Positions 10,916 to 21,212 of a stretch of DNA of 64,000 bases are shown here, piece by piece. The number at the start of each line of letters is the position of its first letter. The stretch's first letter is position 1. This DNA is from Marthasterias glacialis. Lineage: Eukaryota > Echinodermata > Asteroidea > Forcipulatida > Asteriidae. The notes beneath the pieces are model-generated. The model was given only the letters and a program-made list of their open reading frames with translations, was not told the origin of the DNA and searched no databases. The stretch covers positions 4,402,001 through 4,466,000 of the forward strand of contig OU452228.1 in the NCBI GenBank assembly GCA_911728455.2, in the 5' to 3' direction. The position numbers were made by a program, and so were the translations under genes.

Positions 10916-11751
10916 TTTAGATAATTGGTTACACCGGAACCTTCCTTAACAACACTTTTTAAGAAGGTCACACAGTGGCATCAAACCGCAATTTACGCAC
11001 AAAATGGTTATAAATTCTGCTTAAACAATACAAATCCTAAAAAATACAGACTTTCTCTGTATTTTAAAAATTTGTACTAGTGTGATGTACAATTATGTTG
11101 TCTTCCTTATATTCTTTTAAGACTAGTCAAAGCGTTGCTCCTCTTTTTAGTTGTGTACAAAAAATTATATCAAGGTGCAGTTTTTAATGGCAGTTCCCTT
11201 AATATTGGAAAAATCAGTGACTGTGTAAACACTTAAAAATGCTGTTAACAAATTGATATGGAAGAATGCCTCATACAATATTGGCTCATATGACCGTACC
11301 AGATATTGTTGGTTTAATAATACACAACAAATGCAAATCGTATAGAGCACCTTCAGTGGCTCATTTTGTGAGCCAATGGGCCATCCATTGGACAGCCTAG
11401 GATGGATTTTGGACGACCCTTTTGTTGGACAGCTTTGGCTTTTCAGCAGGATGGCTACTGGCCAATTTTCTGTCTTTGACAAAATTGAAAATATTTAGAA
11501 TGAAATTTTTAAAAATTTAAAAACAAATCCAGGAAGACTCTTCAGGCCATGAGCTAAATCTCAAAAATGAGTTTTGCTCTGACAAGTGCGGAACTAGTTT
11601 TTGTTAACAGTTTCTAGCCACATAAATTACCAAAGATTGATATTCCTAAAAATCGCCAAACGAAACAGTTTTTGTGTGAAAGGCTAAAAATCGATGACCC
11701 ACCATTGTGAAACTACCTTATGGTGTGTAGCATGGTATTAATTATAAGTAG

Positions 11752-12049
11752 TAGTTCTTATATTACATAGCGCATTTCACAATGACGTCTCAATGCGCTT
11801 TACATTAGTGCCCTGGTCATTGGGCCAATAACATTCCTGTAATCTTTCTCAGCTCCCTGGGGAGTATATACAGCCCGAGCTGCCGTGGCGCTCCAAAGGT
11901 AGCCATTTATACCCCTGGGTGAAGAGAAGCAGTTATAGTAGAGCATCTTGCTCAAGGCCACAAGTGTTCATGAGCAGGATTCGAACCCAAACCCCGATGA
12001 CTTGACTACCAGAACTTGAGTCTGTTGCACTAGACCGCTCGGCCATGAC
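11752..12049 (-). mobile_element. tRNA-Leu-derived SINE
   Basis: On the minus strand the 5' end (from 12049) is a tRNA-Leu-like head: GTCATGGCCGAGCGGTCTAG, an anticodon-loop-like ACTCAAGTT (CAA), then GGGTTCGAATCCTGCTC. An acceptor stem can still be drawn. The body contains the CTTGAGCAAGATGCTC and CACCCAGGGGTATA blocks seen in many marine invertebrate SINEs. The tail carries GCGCTATGTAATATAAGAAC, similar to CR1/L2 tails, which suggests mobilisation by such a LINE. The insertion is diverged and probably inactive. Confidence 0.8.
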
Positions 12050-13798
12050 ATGCTAGCCTTTCTCCAAGGCGGTAAATGTGTTTTAGGCTATTGTATGTGC
12101 GGTCGATTTTGTGTATCACACATTACAGTAAATAAGGACCACCTTGAGAAAAAGGCCCATGCGGAAAGTGCTCTAGGTTTTAGTTGGGTTTTTTTGTGTT
12201 CCAGGTTTTATCTCCTAAATTACTGCATGCTTTCGTGAGATGGTATAGTAGTACTGTTTTATTAAAAATTAAAGCGACACATAATTTTATGGGTGACACA
12301 AAACATTAGGGTGTTGGTTTGATGCCACCTACATGTACATATTTGGGGTTCTATATCTAGGCATAAAATATCCTAAATCAAATACTTGGTCTGAAACTAT
12401 AGCCCCCCCTTCCCCCAAATTTAATTCAAGCTTTTTTGAAAAAGACAATCAAACTGCTTTTAGTTTTTGGCAATTCAGTTTAAAAATGAATAAAAATGTT
12501 GAATTACTCTTTTTGTAGGATGACCAGAGTTATTTACTTCTAAATGAGATAGGCCCTATTGAATGGAAAAATTCACAATAAAACTGCTCTTTTGAATTTC
12601 GTTCACTAGAATCGATTCATTTTTGAGCACAAATCATGCATCTTCAAATAGAAAATACACTGTACAATGTTTTATGAAAGTTATCACAGCCCCCTCACTT
12701 TTATTTAATATGTGAAACAGAAAAAATGCACAATTGTAGTGATGATTGGTTATGTTCCTTTTGGAAAAAGTTACAGACTGATCTTTTCAGGGATATATAT
12801 AGAAATAGACATAACCACTGTTTCCCTCCCCAGAAAATATAATTAATTTAAGAGATAATCGACTGATAAATAAATAAACAATGATAATGAATATAATGAA
12901 TATACATGAAATAAAATAAATGAAAATGAAACTTAAATCAATATAACCATTAAAAACAAGGCATTAGGCCCACAGATTTGGATTGAAAATTGTAAGTTTT
13001 ATTAATTTTCTTCTTGGTGCAAATACATTTTACATTATTAATAAGGAACATGTCTTAAGAAAGTTTACACCCCCCCCCCCCCCGTATAAATCTATGCTTA
13101 CTGGCCATGAGTTAATAACATGAAACTGCTTACTGTTTGCAGCGCCATTGAATTAGTCCTTAAAAGTAGCCATTTTTATTTGCTATCCGCAATGAGCCAT
13201 GGCAATTTTTGTTAAAAATGTATTGTTGGAGAAAATTCAAATACAGAAAATGAAATACCGGTATGCACTCACAATGTTTCAAATACCTGTACTGGTTAGG
13301 TGCACTCACTGGAAGATGAGAAGCACTAGTGTGGGACAGGCTATTTTGAAACCTTTGGAGTCGCCATATTGTTATAAAGTGGACAAGTGGGGATCGGGAG
13401 GGCGATGGAGGAGTAGTGTGGTTGGTGGTTGGTGGGATATGTGGGGAAATGTAATGAAGAGCAAAATACATCTCCCAGGAAGTTTTTGGTAAGGTTTGAT
13501 ATATATTAGGAGATATCCCAGGAAAGGTGTAATTTGTTCTCTTTAAATGTGATTTGTTTATCTATTAAATGTAGAATGCCAAAGGCGCCGTTAACAAAAA
13601 AGAATGTCTATAATGAAAAAGAAATCATTATATTATAAAAATAAAACAGTTAACACTTACGAAGACAACATTTTAGTCATACATGTGAATTGAACCAAAT
13701 TTTCCAGAGTTTGTACCAGAGACCTTCAAGTGGCTGAATAAAGCCAATAAGGACGGTTCAAGAAAGTCTTGGAAATTGTACAAATAACGTATAAATGT
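12050..13798. other. Non-coding, nothing recognised
   Basis: AT-rich spacer with a 14-base C run at 13070-13083. Short ORFs at 13160-13492 overlap on both strands and have no protein-like support. Confidence 0.4.
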
Positions 13799-16400
13799 GC
13801 AGGAGAATGTCTTTGTGATGGCACAGTTTTTTCTTGTCGATATAGACTCTGCATCACTCCAAACACAGGAGAAAGTCTTTGTGTTGGCACAGTTTTTTCT
13901 TGTGGATATAGACTCTGCATCACTCTGAATAGAGGAGAATGTCTTAGTGACAGCACATTTTTTTCTTGTTGATATAGACTCTGCATCACTCCAAACACAG
14001 GAGAAAGTCTTTGTGTTGGCACAGTTTTTTCTTGTGGATATAGACTCTGCATCACTCCACTTACAGGAGAAAGTCTTAGTGACAGCACATTTTTTTCTTG
14101 TTCATAAGGACTCTGCCTCACTCCAAATACAGGAGAAAGTCTTAGTGACGGCACAGGTTTTTCTTGTGGATAAAGACTCTGCATCACTCCAAACACAGGA
14201 GAAAGTCTTAGTGATGGCACAATTTTTTCTTGTCATAGACTCTGCATCACTCGAAACACACGAGAAAGTGTTAGTGACTGCACAGTTTTTTCTCGTCGAT
14301 TTAGACTCTGCATCACTCTGAACAGAGGAGAAAGTCTTAGTGATGGCAAGTTTTTTCTTGTAGATGTAGACTCTGCATCACTCTGAACACAGGAGAAAGT
14401 CTTAGTGACGGCACAGGTTTTTCTCAGTGATATAGACTCTGCATCAATCCAAACATAGGAGCAAGTCTTAGTGACGGCACGGTTTTTTCTTGTGGATATA
14501 GACTCTGCATCACTCCAAATACAGGAGAAAGTCTTTGTGACAGCACAGGTTTTTTTTGTCCATATAGACTCTGCATCACTCGAAACACACGAGAAAGTCT
14601 TAGTGACGGCACAGTTTTTTCTCGTCGATTTAGACTCTGCATCACTCCAAACACAGGAGAAAGTCTTAGTGACGGCACAGGTTTTTCTCAGTGATATAGA
14701 CTCTGCATCACTCCAAACACAGGAGAAAGTCTTTGTGAATGCACAGTTTTTTCTTGTGGATATTGACTCTGCATCACTCTACGTACAGGATAATGCCTTT
14801 GTGACGGCACATTTTTTTCTTGTTGTTTTAAACTCTGCATCACTCCAAACACAGGAGACAGTCTTTGTGTTGGCACAGTTTTTTCTCATTGATATAGACT
14901 CTGCATCACTCCACTTACAGGAGAAAGTCTTAGTGACGGCACAGTTTTTTCTTGTGGATTTAGACTCTGCATCGCTCCAAACACAGGAGAAAGTCTTAGT
15001 GACGGCACAGTTTTTTCTTGTTCATATAGACTCTGCCTCACTCCAAATACAGGAGAAAGTTTTTGTGACGGCACAGTTTTTTCTTGTCGATTTAGACTGT
15101 GCATCACTCCAAACACAGAAGAAAGCCTTAGTGATGGCACAGTTTTTTCTCTTTGATATAGACTCTGCATCACTCCACTTACAGGAGAAAGTCTTAGTGA
15201 CGGCACAGTTTTTTTCTTGTGGATATAGACTCTACATCAATCAAAACATAGGAGCAAGTCTTTGTGACGGCACAGTTTTTTCTTGTGGATATAAACTCTG
15301 CATCACTCCAAACACAGGAGAAAGTCTTAGTGACGGCACAGTTTTTTCTTGTGGATTTAGACTCTGCATCGCTCCAAACACAGGAGAAAGTCTTAGTGAC
15401 GGCACAGTTTTTTTCTTGTTGATGTAGACTCTGCATCACTTCAAACACAGGAGAAAGTCTTAGTGACAGCACAAGTTTTTCTTGTAGATATTCTCCGCAT
15501 CACTCCAAACACAGGAGAAAGTCTTTGTGTTGGCACAGTTTTTTCTTGTCGATATAGACTCTGCATCACTCCAAATACAGGAGAAAGTCTTACTGACGGC
15601 ACAGGTTTTTGTTGTAGATACTCTCTGCATCATTCCAGACATAGGAGAATGTCTTTGTGACAGCACAATTTTTTCTTATGGATATAGGCTCTGCATCACT
15701 CCAAACACAAGAGAAATTCTTTGTGATGGCAGAGTTCTTTCTTGTGGATATAGACTCTGCATCACTCCACTTACAGGAGAAAATCTTTGTGACGTCACAG
15801 TTTTTTCTTGTCGATATAGACTCTGCATCACTCCATTTACAGGAGAAAATCTTAGTTACGGCACAGGTTTTTCTTGTTGATATGGACTCTGCATCACTCC
15901 AAATACAGGAGAAAGTCTTAGTGACGACTAAGTTTTTTCTTGTCGATAATAGACTCTGCATCACTCCAAACACAGGAGAAAGTCTTACTGACGGCACAGG
16001 TTTTTCTTGTAGATATAGACTCTGCATCACTCCAAACACAGGAGAAAGTCTTGGTGAAGGCACAGGTTTTTCTTGTAGATATTCTCTGCATCACTCCAAA
16101 CACAGGAGAAAATCTTTGTGACAGCATAGTTTTTTCTTATGGATATAGACTCTGCATCACTCCAAACACAGGAGAAAGTCTTAGTGACGGCGCAGTTTTT
16201 TTCAGTGATATAGACACTGCATCACTCTAAACATAGGTGAAAGTTTTAGTGATGGCACAGTTCATTCTTGTTGATATAGACTCTGCATCACTCCAAACAC
16301 AATAGAAAGTCTTAGTGACGGCACAGGTTTTTCTTGTTGATATAGAATCGGCATCACTCTGAACATAGGAGAAAGTCTGTGTGAGGGCACAGTTTTTTCT
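13799..16400. repeat. 66-bp satellite, array 1 (about 39 copies)
   Basis: A 66-bp unit repeats with few length changes, containing CTCTGCATCACTCCAAACAC, AGGAGAAAGTCTTAGTGACG and GCACAGTTTTTTCTTG. Because 66 is a multiple of three and the consensus lacks stops in four of six frames, the array yields long ORFs on both strands. The largest is + 14471-15427, with a 22-residue repeat around TAQFFLVDIDSASLQTQEKV. The other readings are 22-residue repeats too (minus: KNCAVTKTFSCVWSDAE and TVPSLRLSPVFGVMQSL; plus: CITPNTGESLSDGTVFSC). Copies differ by scattered substitutions. Coding status is undetermined; the simplest reading is satellite DNA. Confidence 0.9.
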
Positions 16401-16513
16401 TATACGTGATTCAACATACTTGAGGGCTATACTTGTGGTGACGACTGCAAGCTTCCAAAAGTGGCATTCAAATCTTTTAATAATAATATTAATTCATTAA
16501 TCCCCTTTTAAAG

Positions 16514-16580
16514 CCAATTGGGCTCCTCAAAGTGCCTTACGCTATTGCTGGGCTAATGATAGCTCAAGAGTGGATCAAAG
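16514..16580 (+). pseudogene. Exon Z, copy 1 (donor site hit by a transposon)
   Basis: A 67-bp exon follows an acceptor (CCTTTTAAAG) and reads NWAPQSALRYCWANDSSRVD after a split codon, ending in phase 2. The original GTAATG donor is interrupted after GTA by the 837-bp element at 16584, so the 5' splice site now reads GTACAG. The same exon occurs at 18540, 19072 and 26222. Family unknown. Confidence 0.55.
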
Positions 16581-16583
16581 GTA

Positions 16584-17420
16584 CAGTCGACTCTCGTTAA
16601 TACGAGGGCCGCCGGACTGGCCTGTTTTTCTCGTATTAACTGAACCTCGTATTATCCGAGTGTGGTATTAACAATGCACAGTGCATGACATAATGGACGC
16701 ATGTGTATAAATGCACCCGTACTGCAATGGACACTGCATAACTGTGATCATATACATGTACATGTACCATGCAAACATACAACATTTTGGTCAAATAAAA
16801 CTGTTTTGATTTAATTAATTTATTTCGAAAGTCAATTTATGAAAACAATTTACATTTTTCATGACTGAAAAAAGAGCGCGTTTGACTTTAACTTGCCGTT
16901 CTTGGCAGCCAAGTTTTGGTCGCAACGGCCAACATGACAAGTTGAATGTTGATTTTCATTGGTTTTAACACCTTAGTAATGCGAGATAGCTCCTTGCTAA
17001 GGCGGGATACCAGCGAACAATTAACAGTCTGGTGTCCACCTCTCATCTGCGTTGTACTACCATTCAATAGACTGGTACCATTGCCAGTGCTCAAATAGCA
17101 CCTCTATTGATCATGATCAACGGAGCGGTAGCACATGTTTTGAAAGGCTGGGAAATCAATTTTTCACCTCAATGAAGGTAAACTATCGATGCCCAACAAT
17201 TCAGTCCCCAAACTCGCTATAAAAGTAAGACAAACAATACATTTGCTTGTTACGGGGCCGCAAGAATACCTCGTATTAACCGTGTTCTCGTTATGACTGT
17301 GCTCGTATCATTCGTATTTAAATGCATTAACACACGCACGGGGTAGTTCGGGACCGGCAAAATACCTTGTATAAACCGGAACCTCGTAACATCCGAGCTC
17401 GTATTAACGAGAGTCGACTG
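16584..17420. mobile_element. Non-autonomous pogo/Tigger-like TIR element, TA target duplication
   Basis: Termini read CAGTCGACTCTCGTTAATAC and the inverse GTATTAACGAGAGTCGACTG, flanked by TA at 16582-16583 and 17421-17422. The uninterrupted sequence GGTAATGACATTGAG at 18608, 19138 and 26288 is an empty-site control inside this window. The internal TACGAGG/CCTCGTATTA motifs repeat near both ends. No intact transposase is visible in 0.84 kb. The superfamily is inferred from the TIR style and the TA duplication. Confidence 0.85.
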
Positions 17421-17503
17421 TAATGACATTGAGTCTTTACTAAATGTATTTCTTCTATATTAAATAATAACCATATTTGCTTACTATTTGCTTGTTTTGA
17501 CAG

Positions 17504-17634
17504 CCACCTTTCCGATAACGCCGATTGTTCAGAGTGCTGGGATCAGTCAGTTCAACCAGAGGACTCCAATATCTGATATTCCAGACATCATCATCCTCAG
17601 ATGACAGCAACTCAAACCATGAATATGGAAAAAG
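17504..17634 (+). pseudogene. Exon A, copy 1 (nonsense mutation)
   Basis: The acceptor TTGTTTTGACAG precedes a 131-bp exon ending at a GTATGA donor. In the phase set by exon Z it reads HLSDNADCSECWDQSVQPED, then NI and a TGA where copies 2 and 3 have Trp. Downstream of the stop the ancestral frame reopens to a NMEK end. Its Z-A intron would be 84 bp without the inserted element. Confidence 0.55.
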
Positions 17635-17681
17635 GTATGAAAGTGCCAAAGGCCTCAACTTGTAAACAAGTCACAAGAATC

Positions 17682-18431
17682 TTTGTGACGGGACAGTGTT
17701 TTCTTGGTGATATAGACTCGGCATCCCTCCAAACACACGAGAAAGTCTTAGTGACGCAAAAGGTTTTTCTTGTAGATATTCTCTGCATCACTCCAAACAC
17801 AGGAGAATGTCTTTGTGACGGCACAGTTTTTTCTTGTACATATAGACTCTGCATCACTCGGAACACAGGAGCAAGTCTTGTTGACGGCACAAGTTTTTCT
17901 TGTAGATATTCTCCGCATCACTCCAAACACAGGAGAAAGTCACAAGAGTTGGCACAGTTGTTTCTTGTGGATATAGACTCTGCATCACTCTAACAGAAAA
18001 GAAAGTCTTAGTGACGGCACAGTTTTTTCTTGTTGATTTAGACTCTGCATCTCTCCAAACACAGGAGAAAGTTTTTGTGACAGCACAGGTTTTTCTTGTG
18101 GATATAGACTGTAAATCACTCTAAGAACAGGAGAAAGTCTTAGTGACGGCACAGTTTTTTCTTGTTGTTTAAGACACTGCATCACTCCAAACACAGAAGA
18201 AAGTCTTAGTGATGGCACAGGTTTTTTCAGTGATATAGACTCTGCATCACTCTGAACAGAAAAGAAAGTTTTTGTGACGGCACAGTTTTGTTGTTGTTGA
18301 TAGAGACAGTGCATCTCTCCAAACACAGGAGAAAGTTTTTTTGTGATGGCACAGTTTTTTTCTGGTTGACATAGACTCTGCATCATTCCAAACACAGGAG
18401 AAAGTCTCAGTGACGGCACAGGTTTTTCTTG
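17682..18431. repeat. 66-bp satellite, array 2 (about 11 copies)
   Basis: Same unit as array 1, more diverged and with small indels (for example GTTTTTTTGTGATGG near 18335). Its left edge lies about 50 bp after exon A1. Its right edge is the TATGTGATTCAAAATAC block that precedes exon Z2. Array, spacer and exons therefore form one duplicated module. Confidence 0.88.
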
Positions 18432-18539
18432 TATGTGATTCAAAATACCTGAAGGCTATATTTGTGATGACGACATGCAAGCTTCCAAAAGTGGCAATCA
18501 AATCTTTAAATAATACTTATTCATTAACCCCTTTTAAAG

Positions 18540-18608
18540 TCAACTGGGCTTCTCAAAGTGCCTTACACTTTTACTGGGCTAATGTTAGCTCAAGAGTGGA
18601 CACTGAAG
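18540..18608 (+). pseudogene. Exon Z, copy 2 (frameshifted)
   Basis: It reads NWASQSALHFYWANVSSRVD but is 69 rather than 67 bp, because of a two-base gain before the GTAATG donor. The phase into exon A is lost. Confidence 0.55.
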
Positions 18609-18691
18609 GTAATGACATTGAGTTTTCCTAAATGTTTTTTATCTATATTAAATAATAATCGTAATTGATTACTGTGTGCTTGTTTTGACAG

Positions 18692-18821
18692 CCATCTTTC
18701 TGTATCGCGGTTTGTTCAGAGTGCTGTGATCAGTCAGTCCAAGCAGAGGACTCCAGTATCTGGTATTCCAGGCAACATTATCCTCAGATGACAGCAACTC
18801 AAACCAGGAATATGGAAAAAG
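18692..18821 (+). pseudogene. Exon A, copy 2 (one-base deletion)
   Basis: This copy is 130 bp, one base shorter than copies 1 and 3, with the loss near its 5' end. From there on the ancestral frame is uninterrupted: CSECCDQSVQAEDSSIWYSR, then QHYPQMTATQTRNMEK to the GTATAT donor. It shows best what the family encoded: an acidic, Ser/Gln-rich segment with a CxxCC cluster. The combined Z2-A2 frame is off by one. Confidence 0.55.
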
Positions 18822-19029
18822 GTATATAGGCACTAAAGGCCTCAACTTGTAAATAAGTCACAAAAGTCTTTGTGACGGCACGGTTTTTTCTTGTGGACAT
18901 AGACTCTGCATCACTCCAAACACAGGAGAAAGTTTTTGTGATGGCACAGGTTTTTCTTGTATGTGATTCAAAATACTTGAAGGCTATACTCGTGGTGATG
19001 ACATGCAAGCTTCCAAAACTGGCATTCAA
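18799..19029 (-). other. Compact 76-residue minus-strand ORF spanning a 66-bp remnant array
   Basis: The minus strand has an open frame starting MNASFGSLHVITTSIAFKYF, passing through about 1.5 satellite units (TRKTCAITKTFSCVWSDAES) and ending VTYLQVEAFSAYIPFSIFLV. The same N-terminal cap in the same frame starts ORFs at 18501 and 26176, and a related C-terminal cap occurs at 17612. Its end overlaps exon A2 on the opposite strand. It may be a chance consequence of stop-poor satellite DNA; coding is unproven. Confidence 0.25.
18862..18960. repeat. 66-bp satellite, array 3 (about 1.5 copies)
   Basis: A minimal remnant of the satellite lies between exon A2 and the spacer of the next module. It is the shortest module in the series. 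Confidence 0.85.
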
Positions 19030-19071
19030 ATCTTTTAATAATAATATTTAATCATTAATCCCCTTTTAAAG

Positions 19072-19138
19072 CCAACTGGGATTCTTAAAGTGCCTTACGC
19101 TATCACTGGGCTAAGGTTAGCTCAAGAGTGGACCGAAG
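19072..19138 (+). pseudogene. Exon Z, copy 3 (nonsense mutation)
   Basis: Length 67 bp and phase 2 at its GTAATG donor, but CTCCTCAAA is changed to TTCTTAAAG, giving a TAA after NWDS. Later residues (YHWAKVSSRVDRR-like) keep the family pattern. Confidence 0.55.
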
Positions 19139-19222
19139 GTAATGACATTGAGTCTTTACTAAATGTATTTCATCTATATTTAATAATAATCATAATTGAT
19201 TACTGTTTGCTTGTTTTGACAG

Positions 19223-19353
19223 CCACCTTTCTGATAACGCCGATTCTTCAGAGTGCCTGGATCAGTCAGTCCAAGCAGAGGACTCTAATATCTGGTATTC
19301 CAGACAGCAGCATCCTGAGACAACAGCATCTTAAACCAGGAATGTGGACAGAG
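19223..19353 (+). pseudogene. Exon A, copy 3 (late nonsense)
   Basis: Reads HLSDNADSSECLDQSVQAED, NIWYSRQQHPETTAS and then TAA, where copies 1 and 2 have CAA. The exon is otherwise full length (131 bp) with an AGGTATGT donor. An alternative frame (TFLITPILQSAWISQSKQRT onward) is open throughout and phase-compatible with the alternative frame of exon B, but exon B1 has a stop in that frame. Confidence 0.5.
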
Positions 19354-20281
19354 GTATGTAGGCACCAAAGGCCTCAACTTGTAAATTAGTCACAAAAATC
19401 TGCAAGATTTGTTGCTTCTTTTTACGGTATGGTACATCTTTGTATTTTGGAAGAGTCACATTCGTGTAATCTATAAACATTTGTAGAAGAATTATAGCTC
19501 CACAAGATTAACCAGGGATATTAATATTTCACAGAGGAAAAGGCTTTAAATGTGCTCTCTTTTTTGTTGTTCCAAAGTCTGCAAGTGAGATGTGCTTGCA
19601 CGGAGCTTTGTTAGAATGTTACTGAGAAATACTTTGCTTTCTTGGTCGTGAAAAATTTAATCTATATGCTGTTTTTCTGCCAGCACCATTTTAATGAAGT
19701 TTTCCCAGCTAATAAAATCTCTTGCAACTTGTGACTTTAAGTGATCATAGTCAAAAAGAAATGAAATGCTGTACCATTTAAATAATGACAGATTAAATAA
19801 CACCTCAACTCATCATTAGATAACACCTCAACTCATCATGTAGATTTTTGAACTGTTGTAATTATTCTACAAAAATTGTAGCAATGGCTTGTTCACATAG
19901 TTCCACAAATTTACTTACTTTATAGACAATTTGTGGACAACCTTGTAGATGCTTTTTGTTAAGATCTAGTTTGAATGAAGTTTTGTAAGTTACTTACTAT
20001 GTTTATTTCATGTTTTTCAATTGAATGGTGAATTCTTAATAACATTTTTATTACTACTAAAGTAAAGTGTTTAAAAGACCAGATGGCTGCAAGTTTTGAG
20101 GTTAATTTTGGCTTGAAGTACTTTTGATCCAAAAAGCGTTTAATACTCATTGGATTTTTTCATTGTACTTTTAAAACATGACGTATTGTCCCCTTTTAAG
20201 AACAATTTTTTGAGGTAAAACTAGAACATGAATTGTTCAAGAATCTTTATTATTTTGACTTGGTGTTTTTTCATTTTGCAG
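19354..20281 (+). other. Intron between exon A3 and exon B1
   Basis: A 928-bp non-coding stretch with a GTATGT donor and TTCATTTTGCAG acceptor. It is repeated with scattered differences at 26450-27371. No element is recognised in it. Confidence 0.55.
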
Positions 20282-20392
20282 AAACCCAGGAAAATGAAGG
20301 AAAGCGGAGGGATAAATGGCTGCATCAAGTGAGGGAGTGAACCAGATATTCCTTATTCTGTACGTGTGGCTGAACTCGAGGCAGATGTTTTT
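20282..20392 (+). pseudogene. Exon B, copy 1 (short terminal coding exon)
   Basis: In the phase delivered by exon A it reads ETQENEGKRRDKWLHQVRE followed by TGA, the predicted C-terminus. A GTAAGTACTG at 20393 could be a further donor for a longer, alternatively framed exon of 111 bp, but that frame has a TGA here. The E/K/R-rich tail frame is open in all four B copies, so it is the better supported one. Confidence 0.5.
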
Positions 20393-20744
20393 GTAAGTAC
20401 TGAGTTCTTTATCCTATATAATTTCATTTAGATTTGAGTTTCTTGAAAGCATTCTGTGGATTTTTTTATTGAAATTCAGTGAAGAACTAATACAAAAATC
20501 TTGTTGAAATTTCACTGTCAAAATAAATGTTGATTGTTGATTTGAACTCAGAAATAAGCATGCTGAAAGCTGACATTGCCCAATGTCGAGGGTCATTTAA
20601 TCATGCTTTTATAGATTTATCTTTGCTTGTTAAAGCATTGATTATAAAGAAGATGTAGATTTCAGAATAGGGTTTAATTTGCAAGAACAAACAGAAATAT
20701 AGTTATTAACTTGAAAGCATTCTTTGGCAAGTGTTTGTGACTTT

Positions 20745-21200
20745 AAATGAAATATTGAAGTAGAATTAGTTGGAAGTTTGCCAGATTTACTGGGGTTAGT
20801 AGTTGATCTTACAGATGAGATGTACGTGTAGAATGTAGACCAGAACAATAACCAAGCCTTGTCTAACAACAGTTAGACAACACAACAATAGTTGACTGAG
20901 GTTACTAGTTGAAATTACAAGTGAGATGTGGGTATCAGTTGCAGACAAGCTGATTAAATAAGCAAGCATCAATAAATGGTTTTAGTTAGACAACACAACT
21001 GTAGTTTACTAGGTTTAGTAGTTGAAGTTACAGACGAAATGTAAATGTAGACTGCCATTGAGCAGAGTAACCTAGCCTTGAGGATTGGTTGTAGTTTACA
21101 GGAGTTAGTAGTTGACCTTGTAGACGAGTTCTAATGTTTATTGCAGGCTACCTGTAAAATAAACAAACATAACCATTGTGGTTGATTAGAACTTGCATTG
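20745..21200. repeat. Diverged about-91-bp satellite, block 1
   Basis: Loose copies of the unit with GTTAGTAGTTGATCTTACAG and AACCAAGCCTTG motifs. The stretch has a counterpart at 27845-28300, as part of the larger duplicated block. Confidence 0.6.
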
Positions 21201-21212
21201 CAATGAACATAA

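Noticed and set aside
11966-12049. Functional tRNA-Leu gene
   Set aside because: It continues directly into a SINE body, and the stems are imperfect; it is the head of a tRNA-derived SINE.
14471-15427. 318-codon plus-strand ORF
   Set aside because: It is entirely made of 66-bp satellite units, and three other frames are equally open. ORF length alone is no evidence of a gene; kept only as a hypothesis in the findings.
13799-16400. CRISPR array
   Set aside because: The repeats are contiguous 66-bp units with no unique spacers, in a eukaryotic context; there are no cas genes.
20282-20392. Exon B read in the KPRKMKES frame as an internal exon
   Set aside because: Open in three of four copies and bounded by a good donor, but copy 1 has a stop. 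The alternative frame ending WLHQARE-stop is open in all four copies and fits the Z-A phase.
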